26,385 bases of DNA. Origin: an uncultured Bacteroidales bacterium (GTDB taxonomy: Bacteria > Bacteroidota > Bacteroidia > Bacteroidales > Muribaculaceae). Made by a program: the position numbers and the translations under genes. Shown here piece after piece: positions 8,266 through 15,881 of this stretch (position 1 is its first letter; each line of letters opens with the position of its first letter). The notes beneath the pieces are model-generated. The model was given only the letters and a program-made list of their open reading frames with translations. It ran no database searches and was not told the origin of the DNA. The stretch is from the NCBI GenBank assembly GCA_905210435.1, contig CAJLWO010000039.1, positions 1 to 26,385 of the forward strand, written 5' to 3'.

Positions 8266-9159
8266 TTAGTTGAATTTATTGTTAATCCGGTGCATTCTGC
8301 TGAATATGTCGTGACCGGAGTAGATATATTTCTCGTTGGCGAGGTCTACGCGAATGTTGGTGATGCGGCTGCGGAGCGCCGATTTCTCGGCGTTGCGTTC
8401 GTCGGTGTGCCGGCCGTCGGTATCATCGGGCAGTTGCGCGTAGCGGCTGTCGAAGTAGGCGCAGATTTCATCCCCGAGTCTGTCATAAAACTTGCTGCGG
8501 GCCTCCTGCAGCCGGCTGTCGGTGTCATATATCCTGCATATGGCTGTAATCCCCTTCAGCCGGTTCTGGAATATCGGGTCGGAGATAAATTCGTTCTTCT
8601 GTTTATATATCCTGTCCTGATGTCCCGTCCATGAGTTCCATGTGTCGTTCGCGCTGTCGTAGCGCGGACTCAGGGCCAGCGACTTATTGTTGAATGCCAT
8701 GATACGCTGATAGAGAGAGTATACCTTGCTTACCTCTACAATCTGGCTGTTGTTGGCAAGTCCGCGTTCGTTCATCAGCACGGTCTGCAGTCCACCGTAG
8801 TTGAGTGCGAGTTTCGCATCATCACAGTCTTTGCGGTCAAACTCACGGTTCATGGCCGACACGCTTTTCTGATAGGCGGCTTTGTTGATACGGTCGTGGA
8901 GCGTCTTGCTGTCAAGCTCGTTGATGATTCCGGCATTGAGACTTTGCGCCACCATGGTGTTGTGGCGGTTGTATGTCTCCTCGTCCCAGTCGCTCAGACT
9001 GTTCCAGTCGCGGTCAATCTCCTTGATGAGCTGTTCATGGTTGCCCGACGACAATGCTGCTGTATTGACCACCTCCTTCTGCTTGGTGACAAGTGTGAAT
9101 ATGCCGTAGATAGCGCCCGTGAACACTAAGAATATCAATATCTGTTTCAGTAATTTCAT
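8266..9159 (-). CDS. Membrane-anchored helical protein, operon member
   Basis: A 297-aa unrecognised protein with an N-terminal hydrophobic segment (about residues 6-23, ILIFLVFTGAIYGIFTL) that could be an uncleaved anchor; lysine at 2 and 5 favours an N-in orientation, putting residues 25-297 outside the inner membrane. That part is charged and helical, rich in arginine/aspartate pairs, with no recognised enzymatic motif. It lies 36 bases after the 514-aa gene and 12 bases before the 306-aa gene. It probably contributes to the same envelope assembly. Confidence 0.82.
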   Translation of the reverse strand: MKLLKQILIFLVFTGAIYGIFTLVTKQKEVVNTAALSSGNHEQLIKEIDRDWNSLSDWDEETYNRHNTMVAQSLNAGIINELDSKTLHDRINKAAYQKSVSAMNREFDRKDCDDAKLALNYGGLQTVLMNERGLANNSQIVEVSKVYSLYQRIMAFNNKSLALSPRYDSANDTWNSWTGHQDRIYKQKNEFISDPIFQNRLKGITAICRIYDTDSRLQEARSKFYDRLGDEICAYFDSRYAQLPDDTDGRHTDERNAEKSALRSRITNIRVDLANEKYIYSGHDIFSRMHRINNKFN

Positions 9160-9195
9160 ATTATATACGGATTGAGAGTTATTGTAAGTCGTTGG

Positions 9196-10740
9196 TTAGA
9201 AACTGCGGTTGTTTTCTTTTGTCCTCCCCGCGTTGCTTATTGGATTTATACGCTGATTTAGCTTGGCTTTCAGGCCTTTGAGGCCAAGTTTGTCGGCCCT
9301 ATTCATGAACTCTTTGATTTTATTTGAGTATTCTGAAGTTGCCGTGTCTTTATTCAGCCCTCTGATATAATCGACAACGTCCTTGATAAGCAAAACTTTC
9401 AGTCTGTATTCGCTATATCCTTCCTGTTTGTCGAAATTGGTATGACGACGGTATAATTTGTCAAAATTATTAAAACTGAGGTTTTCGGCCTGGTTGATTT
9501 TATTTCTGTCAGAATTGTAAACCTGTTTGAGCTCTTCTGCGGGATCTTTGCCGTTGTCTTCCTGGTCAAGAAGTTTTTCCGACGGGTCAGTCGCGGTTTC
9601 TTCCTCGCCGACTTCCCCTTCGCCGTCTGTTTTATGGCCGTTGGTCTCACCACTATTGTCCGTGTTATTGGTTTCACCTCCGTCGACGTCACTGTCACCC
9701 GGTTGCACTCCGTCATTTTTGCCTTTATTATCTTCGCCGTCTTTGTTGATTTCGGTTTTGTCGGGTTCCTTACCCTTTTCATCTGACGGCGCAAGGAACA
9801 ACACGTATGCCAGAACGGCAAGCACCGCAACGGTTATCACCGCAATGATTATGTATAGATTCCTGTTTTTACGGGCGGAGTTATTGTCAGTATGGCTCTC
9901 TTCTTTAGGCGTGACGATGACAGGCTTCGGCTTGGGCTGCATGTTGAGGTAGATAATCTGCGCCTCGTCGTCGACAGCGATGCCGGGCATACGGGTGTCT
10001 CGAGCCTGCGATATGGAGAATGTGGTTGATACGGCCTCGTGGCTGCTTGTCTCGGGCAATGTTATAGTCACTGTTTTGTTCGGGTCGGAGAGTGTCTGAC
10101 CCGTCTGACGACCATTGACATATATCTTGTAGCTGCGCCATATCTTGGCGGGAACGTTTATCGTCGACACATATTGCGACGGGTCGGCCACAGGCACGAG
10201 AACTATTTCGCCATATCTGCTGAACTCACCGCGCATCGGGTCGTTGAGAAGGTCGCTGATCTGCTCCGGGCTCATGAACAGATAGGCCGCGGCCGACAGG
10301 TCGTCACTTGTCGCCACCGCTTTGTAGGGGTATCTGACCACCTTGTGGCGGCTCAATATTTCTGCAAATGTCTGCGGCGCATCTTCTCGTGACATGAAGT
10401 GGTACATTGTCCCGTCATACGTCATGCACGTGCTCTTGTAGGCGTTCTGCAGTTCGATGAGCATGTTGAACAGTCCCTCGACATGCTCTTTTACAGGAAC
10501 TGATACCGATATATAGAGTGTACCTTCGCGGTTGGAGTCGCACGGGGTCACGTTCTTGCATACTATCGTGTAGATGCTCTTGTCGTGCAGATGGCGTATT
10601 ACGATGAAATCCGTAGCGCTTTTCGTGCCGGGATACTGGGCGTCGGTGACCGGAAAACGGTTGTCGCCTATGCTTATCAAGTCATTGCCTATTCCCTCGT
10701 TGGTACGTTTGTTACCTTTGATTTTTAATGATATGGCCAT
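9196..10740 (-). CDS. Single-pass membrane protein with cytoplasmic N-domain and acidic linker, operon member
   Basis: A 514-aa bitopic protein. Residues 1-265 form a folded, probably cytoplasmic domain of mixed alpha/beta character (for example REGTLYISVSVPV at 71-83 followed by a long helix). Then come a proline/lysine-rich stretch (268-292), a transmembrane helix (about 295-316) and an outer region. The outer region begins with a roughly 80-residue Gly/Asp/Glu/Asn/Thr-rich disordered linker (318-400) and ends in a helical domain (405-514). It directly follows the GTPase gene (68-base gap). Its N-domain loosely recalls the GTPase-associated (GAP1-N-like) domains described by comparative genomics next to bacterial GTPases; I hold that at low confidence. 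It could carry a nucleotide-dependent signal across the membrane. Confidence 0.82.
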   Translation of the reverse strand: MAISLKIKGNKRTNEGIGNDLISIGDNRFPVTDAQYPGTKSATDFIVIRHLHDKSIYTIVCKNVTPCDSNREGTLYISVSVPVKEHVEGLFNMLIELQNAYKSTCMTYDGTMYHFMSREDAPQTFAEILSRHKVVRYPYKAVATSDDLSAAAYLFMSPEQISDLLNDPMRGEFSRYGEIVLVPVADPSQYVSTINVPAKIWRSYKIYVNGRQTGQTLSDPNKTVTITLPETSSHEAVSTTFSISQARDTRMPGIAVDDEAQIIYLNMQPKPKPVIVTPKEESHTDNNSARKNRNLYIIIAVITVAVLAVLAYVLFLAPSDEKGKEPDKTEINKDGEDNKGKNDGVQPGDSDVDGGETNNTDNSGETNGHKTDGEGEVGEEETATDPSEKLLDQEDNGKDPAEELKQVYNSDRNKINQAENLSFNNFDKLYRRHTNFDKQEGYSEYRLKVLLIKDVVDYIRGLNKDTATSEYSNKIKEFMNRADKLGLKGLKAKLNQRINPISNAGRTKENNRSF

Positions 10741-10808
10741 ATTTTGAATTGATATTTTGCTGTTATGATCTGTACGGTGATGCTTTTTTAAGCGGTCAGC
10801 ACGCTGAC

Positions 10809-12521
10809 TTAGCTCATTTTTTTCTGTATGCTGTTGAAAAATCCTTTCTCCTTGCGCCCCTGAGCCATCGAGGTCACGATGTTCATCAGCTTGTCGGCAT
10901 CGTAGGAGTCATATTCAAACAGGTCGCCCACATGGAACTCGCCTAAGCTGAATGTGAACAGCGACGGCTGGTAGTCGGTCGATTTGTTTATCGAGTATGT
11001 CTTGCAGATGTCGCGCAGCGTCATGATGGTCTTGCCATAGAGCTGCTTGATACGCTCCACTGCGACTTTGTCGCGCGTCTCACGCGGACCCAGCGTATCC
11101 GATTTAGTCAGGATGAAATGGATTGCGTTGGTGTTTTTGAGCACCTTCGGATTCTTGATAAGCATGTTCACCATTTTGGTTATGATGATGTCCTGCTCGA
11201 CGATACGGGTGATGGGTGAGCCGTCCTTGAGTGTCGACGACAGCTTTATCAGTCCGTCGGCTGTCGGGTCGATTACGATGAATATTATCTTGCGGTTGTC
11301 GCTCGTGAGTATCTTTGTGGCTCCCGTACCCATATCCTCGAAGTCAACGAGATTTTCGGGATTGAGGGCGATTTTCATCGCAAATTCCTCGCCCGACATC
11401 TCTATGAGGTTGATAGGGTAGACGGTCTCGCTGTTGTCCTTGTAGACCATTCCCTGTATCTGGGCCACGAAGTTGCCGTAAGTACGGCCCGGCGCCTTGT
11501 TGTGGCGGCGGTATATGCTGAGATTGTCGGCGTATGTTCCCCCGAGCCCCGATGCGGCGTTGTCGTAGACGAAGTTGCGCGAGCCGAGCAGCCCCATCAG
11601 CACGCATGTCTTTCCTGACGAAGGTATGCCGAACAGGAACACGTCGGTCGCTCCTTTCGCAATCTCAGGATTCGAGTTCTCGGTCTGCTCGATTGACGGC
11701 AGTTCGGGCGAATTATACAGCATGTCGAAAGTCCCTTCGGTGCACACGCCGTTGGCGATAAGTTCGTTTTTTGTGAAAATATCCTCGTCGATGAGCAGTT
11801 TGAGGAAATCGACCTTGTATGTGCCCGGATTTTCAAGCATTTTTATTATTTCCGCACGTTTCAGCTCCTGAAGCATCTCGGTGGCCTTAGGTATGAACGG
11901 CGAGAGGCATTCCTCCTGTATATAGTCCGACAGGGTGACGAGGTCGGCATCGGTCGAAACACCTTTCCACAGTTCCTGCGCGCCGAGCATCTCCTGTGCT
12001 TCCAGGCGGTGGAGTCCGTTGGGAAATTCCTGTATGTAGCGGTTGATATAAGTGGCATTGTCGGTGTCGGTCAGCTCCCATACGAGATTGTCTATATCGG
12101 TCTCGTGCGATGTCGTCGGATATTTGCGGCGATGCGTCAGAAGCGAGGTTATTGAGTTGCGGTCCACCGCTTCCCAGTCGTTTCGCTCTACTTCGGCGGT
12201 GAGTGATGATAGCCGCCGGCGTGCCTGCTCTATCAGCTCCCCGTTGCCGGGATAGGAAGCATAGCGTGATATGAATTCGTTGAGGGCGAAGGCCAGTGAT
12301 GTGCAGTCGTCAGACGGAAGTGCCTCAATCTCTTTCCAGCGTTCGGTCGCTTCGTGGCTCGGCATGCTGGTAAGTTCTTTTTCAATAGCTTTGTATTTCG
12401 GGCTGTCCTTGAATTTCGCCAGGTCCTGGGGAAACTGTATTAGCCCCTGTGCTATATATTTCTTTATCTGGTCGACGCTTTGCGACATCACCATGTTCAC
12501 CTGTTGCTCAGTGAGTGCCAT
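10809..12521 (-). CDS. GTPase-like P-loop protein with N-terminal helical repeats
   Basis: A 570-aa cytoplasmic protein. Residues 1-270 are helical with three degenerate repeats built on an aromatic-Pro pattern (RYASYPGNGELIEQA, RRKYPTTSHETDI, YIQEFPNGLHRLEAQ), like TPR-related scaffolds. The P-loop domain begins near 290: Walker A GIPSSGKT (298-305), a G3/Walker B-like strand NLIEMSGEEF (371-380) with Glu where most GTPases have Asp, the strand IIFIVIDPTADG (412-423), and a G4-type TKSD (472-475) that indicates guanine specificity. Together these point to a TRAFAC-class GTPase. It is distinct from the SrfC-like NTPase upstream, so the operon carries two P-loop NTPases. The subfamily is not recognised. 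Confidence 0.85.
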   Translation of the reverse strand: MALTEQQVNMVMSQSVDQIKKYIAQGLIQFPQDLAKFKDSPKYKAIEKELTSMPSHEATERWKEIEALPSDDCTSLAFALNEFISRYASYPGNGELIEQARRRLSSLTAEVERNDWEAVDRNSITSLLTHRRKYPTTSHETDIDNLVWELTDTDNATYINRYIQEFPNGLHRLEAQEMLGAQELWKGVSTDADLVTLSDYIQEECLSPFIPKATEMLQELKRAEIIKMLENPGTYKVDFLKLLIDEDIFTKNELIANGVCTEGTFDMLYNSPELPSIEQTENSNPEIAKGATDVFLFGIPSSGKTCVLMGLLGSRNFVYDNAASGLGGTYADNLSIYRRHNKAPGRTYGNFVAQIQGMVYKDNSETVYPINLIEMSGEEFAMKIALNPENLVDFEDMGTGATKILTSDNRKIIFIVIDPTADGLIKLSSTLKDGSPITRIVEQDIIITKMVNMLIKNPKVLKNTNAIHFILTKSDTLGPRETRDKVAVERIKQLYGKTIMTLRDICKTYSINKSTDYQPSLFTFSLGEFHVGDLFEYDSYDADKLMNIVTSMAQGRKEKGFFNSIQKKMS

Positions 12522-12633
12522 ATGATTCGGATGGTTGAGTTGTTGTAGATTGATTGTTCGGTGGTAGTATTTGATGATATAACGTTAGATAACTGCTCGG
12601 AATAATCAGGATTGCATGAATCCCGGCAGTAGC

Positions 12634-13617
12634 TCACAGTTTGTTGACGCCTTCATATTCGGCGATGCTTTCGCCTTCTCCGATTTCGGTTTTCTCCGAT
12701 CTCGGCGTCATCACGTATTGTACCGCGATAAGAGCTACTATGAGGATGTATATTACCAGACTGATTGCGTTAAGCGCGCCGGGGGTGGTTATGCTTTTCT
12801 CGAATGTGAGTTCCGGTTCGGCTATTGACACCGTCTGGTTGGCATTGCTTATCACATAATTGCCGTCCTGATACACTATTACAGGCAGTTTGCCCGATTG
12901 CGAGCGTTTGTTGAGATCGCTCGCAATGGCCGGCGACAGTTCGCCGGGCACTTTCGACTGACGGCCTACTGCCATCACATCCCATACTTTGACGTCGGTC
13001 AGCCAGTCGCCTATCAGCGAGTCGGCATTGTGCTTGTAGGTAAGATAGGGAGCTGTTCCCTCGGCTCCGGTGTCGCCGAGCAGCAGACGGCGCTCGTTGA
13101 GCATCCACGTGTCGATGTCGCCGTAGTTGCTGATGGCGGCCGCTGCAAAATACTCCTTCACGTTCAGGTCGCTCTCCTCTCCGAATGCATTCTGCAGTCC
13201 GGTTGTCGTCACGGCGAGGGCCGAACGTTCGGCTTCCTCATAAGTCCTGAACATGCCGCGCAGATTTTCCGCATCGGCCAGTGCCGCTTTCTGCAACGCG
13301 TCCTTTTCCGACATTACGTTGAAAAAGTGCATCACATATTTTGCCGGAAACACTGCCGCTGCGGCAAATATCACCAGCGCGGCTATCTCCACCTTCTTCC
13401 ATCGCGAAAAATCGGTGTCGGCCTTCTTGCAGTAGATGGCCGCACTGAGCAGCAGACTCAGTATGATTACCGCTCCGGCGGCTATTCCTGCTGAAGCTCC
13501 GATATTGCCCGATGTCAGCATCAGCGCTCCCATGAATGTGAAAAATCCAAGTAATGCCAGACCGGCAATGGAAATGATATTCCCTAATCCTATGCGGCTT
13601 TTTCTGTTGTTTGCCAT
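12634..13617 (-). CDS. Polytopic membrane protein with extracytoplasmic domain, operon member
   Basis: A 327-aa protein with three N-terminal membrane helices (about residues 8-32, 36-60 and 71-92), a 185-residue soluble loop (93-278) and one C-terminal helix (about 279-299), ending in a charged tail (RSEKTEIGEGESIAEYEGVNKL). With a basic N-terminus inside, three helices place the large loop outside the inner membrane and the tail in the cytoplasm. No enzyme motif is visible in the loop. It sits between the S8 protease gene (50-base gap) and the GTPase gene (112 bases). It could be the membrane platform that couples the cytoplasmic NTPases to the outside protease. I compared it with type VI secretion TssL/TssM and saw no supporting motif. 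Confidence 0.82.
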   Translation of the reverse strand: MANNRKSRIGLGNIISIAGLALLGFFTFMGALMLTSGNIGASAGIAAGAVIILSLLLSAAIYCKKADTDFSRWKKVEIAALVIFAAAAVFPAKYVMHFFNVMSEKDALQKAALADAENLRGMFRTYEEAERSALAVTTTGLQNAFGEESDLNVKEYFAAAAISNYGDIDTWMLNERRLLLGDTGAEGTAPYLTYKHNADSLIGDWLTDVKVWDVMAVGRQSKVPGELSPAIASDLNKRSQSGKLPVIVYQDGNYVISNANQTVSIAEPELTFEKSITTPGALNAISLVIYILIVALIAVQYVMTPRSEKTEIGEGESIAEYEGVNKL

Positions 13618-13667
13618 AGATTTATAACTCTGATTGATTGGTTTCTGGATTATGTCTTTGAATACGC

Positions 13668-15764
13668 TCAGAACTTGGCATCGCTCCTCACGAGAAAATA
13701 GAAATCATTGTGCGACTTACCGTTATAGAACGACCGGCATTTGAGCATTCCGTTTTCGCCGCGGGTGCACTCTATCGTGACTTCAACAAACGGGTTGGCG
13801 CATGTCGGTGACTTAGCTTCGCCCTGCTGTCTGATAACTAATTTGTCGTTGTTAAGTTCGCTCCTGAACGGTGCGCTGTATGTGCATCCGCCGTCGGTGC
13901 GGTAGTATATCGTACCGCTGCTGATATTGTTGAACTTCAGGAATATGTGCGTCATCTCGCCTGTCGGTTCGCCGGTCGCCGAGTCGGTCACTATTCGTTC
14001 CTCGGTCGTCTGCCACATACCCTTTATGCTGTTGGGGTCCTCCTTGATTCTGTCATAGTTGGCCACGGTGGCGCCTGCTTCGACAAGGGCATCGCGCACC
14101 TGTATCAGTTTGCCTATGTGCCCGTCGCGGTCAACGGTCTTGCCCGTTTTATTGAGTATGTCGATAATCTGGCGGTTGGTAAGATTGGGGTTGACCGATT
14201 TCATGAGCGCCACGGCGCCGGTCACTATCGGGGCTGCCATCGAGGTGCCGGGGCAGAATCCATAGCCGTTGGCCGGCCCTGCGCTGTAGATGTCGACACC
14301 GGGAGCCGATACGTCGGAATAATTGACACCCTGCGAAGCGTAGTTGCCGTAATTGCTGAAATTCGCTTTCTTCAGGTCGGGCCCTACGGCACTTACCCTG
14401 ATGGTATTCTCTCCGCGTTTGGTCTCGTCCATACCCGAAATCACGTTGCAGTTGCCTGCGGCCCATACTATCGTGCAGTTCTTCCTGTCGGCTAAGTCAA
14501 ACACATAGTTCCATACATCCTCCTGATATTTGCCGGTGTTCCTGATATATTCCATCTGTTCGTTGACGGGCGTCCTGTCGACCCCGTCGGGAAATAATGT
14601 CGCTATCGACAGGTTTATCACGTCGGCGCCCTGGTTGATGGCGTAGAGCATGCCTTCGAGTATGGCTACCGAACTCATGTCGCCGCCGAGCGATATTGGC
14701 ATTAGCTTGCAGTTGGGGGCGAGTCCGGCCGCGCCGGCGTTGTTGTTGAGCGCCCCGACGGCAAGTGCGGCCACGTGCGTGCCGTGGAATATCAGTGCGT
14801 CCTCGTCGCGTTCGAACGAATAGGGACGTGCCGGCGGCAATACGTTGCGCGATTTGCGCTCCACGCTGTACGGCTTGACAATGCGTCCCTTCAGCTCGGG
14901 ATGCGTGATGTCGATATAGCTGTCGATTACGGCTACCGTGATGTCGTCGGAGCCCTTGGTTATATCCCATGCCTCATATGCCTGTATCGGCGCGAAGTGC
15001 CAGCTCTGGCGCTGGTTCTTGAACGCCGGGTCGTTGTAGGAGGATGCTCCCGACGCCGTCTGGTTGAATATCACGTCGTCAAACAGTTTGTATTTTATAT
15101 CCGTGATATTGCCGCGTATGTTCTCCTTCACATTCTCGCGCTCGTTGGGTGCCACCTTGATCTGTATCAGTCCGGCTTCCGGATTGTAGTAGTCTATCCT
15201 GACGTTGTCGCCGGGGTAGAGCTGCTTGAGCCGGCGCGCGAAGTTGTTGAAATTGCTCTCCGATATGTCCTCGAGTATTACGTCAATCTTCGTGCCGTCA
15301 ATCTGCTTGTACGGGTCATCCTCCGGAATGATTAAATCCTCCGGATTAACCGGACGGATATAATTATCTTCGGGGCGGGGGAGTTCCGGTATCGGATTAA
15401 TGAAATTGCCGCCGGTGCCGGGAAGGTCCTCCTCCAGTATCTCCCTCAGTTCGGGATTTTCTTTGTAGAAACGCTCGTCGATAGTATTGATACTGTCGTT
15501 GTCATAGTAGTCGGGTATACGTATGACCTGTCGGTTTATATCATCGTCATCGAGATGCTCAAAATAATGATTGTCGTGCAGTATGTCTATCGCGTCAGAA
15601 TCGTGACTGCCTGATTTCGGCTGGGCGATGAGCCATTTGAGCAATAACAGAAAACAGAATAAAAGGGCAAGAAACAATAAATAGCGCCATATCAGGCCTC
15701 CCAATGGAGTGCGTGAATTGCGCTCCTGTCCGTTGCTTCCGTTCTCGATTTGAATTCGTTTCAT
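13668..15764 (-). CDS. Membrane-tethered subtilisin-family (S8) serine protease
   Basis: A 698-aa protein. A basic N-terminus and one transmembrane helix (about residues 24-47) anchor it with the rest outside. Residues 50-155 are an acidic, proline-containing linker; 156-230 resemble a propeptide/inhibitor-like domain (beta-alpha-beta, ending KENIRG). The S8 catalytic domain (about 240-570) has all essential residues: Asp281 in AVIDS, His327 in HGTHVA, oxyanion Asn438 in AAGN and Ser508 in GTSMAAP, so it should be active. A C-terminal beta-rich domain (580-698) with four cysteines follows. It is the third operon gene, after srfB- and srfC-like genes (117-base gap). The combination of an active outside protease with cytoplasmic NTPases suggests gated proteolysis or processing of a partner. 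Confidence 0.93.
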   Translation of the reverse strand: MKRIQIENGSNGQERNSRTPLGGLIWRYLLFLALLFCFLLLLKWLIAQPKSGSHDSDAIDILHDNHYFEHLDDDDINRQVIRIPDYYDNDSINTIDERFYKENPELREILEEDLPGTGGNFINPIPELPRPEDNYIRPVNPEDLIIPEDDPYKQIDGTKIDVILEDISESNFNNFARRLKQLYPGDNVRIDYYNPEAGLIQIKVAPNERENVKENIRGNITDIKYKLFDDVIFNQTASGASSYNDPAFKNQRQSWHFAPIQAYEAWDITKGSDDITVAVIDSYIDITHPELKGRIVKPYSVERKSRNVLPPARPYSFERDEDALIFHGTHVAALAVGALNNNAGAAGLAPNCKLMPISLGGDMSSVAILEGMLYAINQGADVINLSIATLFPDGVDRTPVNEQMEYIRNTGKYQEDVWNYVFDLADRKNCTIVWAAGNCNVISGMDETKRGENTIRVSAVGPDLKKANFSNYGNYASQGVNYSDVSAPGVDIYSAGPANGYGFCPGTSMAAPIVTGAVALMKSVNPNLTNRQIIDILNKTGKTVDRDGHIGKLIQVRDALVEAGATVANYDRIKEDPNSIKGMWQTTEERIVTDSATGEPTGEMTHIFLKFNNISSGTIYYRTDGGCTYSAPFRSELNNDKLVIRQQGEAKSPTCANPFVEVTIECTRGENGMLKCRSFYNGKSHNDFYFLVRSDAKF

Positions 15765-15881
15765 TTTGTTATCTCTTTTGTGTTGTTGTTTCGTCGGTTA
15801 TGGCCGGTGCTGCGGTACGCTTCGGTTGATTATGCTTAAATTCTGCCGTTATACGTGATTCGTGTGTGCCGCCGCTCCCTT

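Noticed and set aside
12634..13617. Type VI secretion TssL/TssM-like membrane component
   Set aside because: The helix arrangement and the loop do not show the expected family signatures, and no other type VI gene (sheath, VgrG, ClpV) is present in the window.
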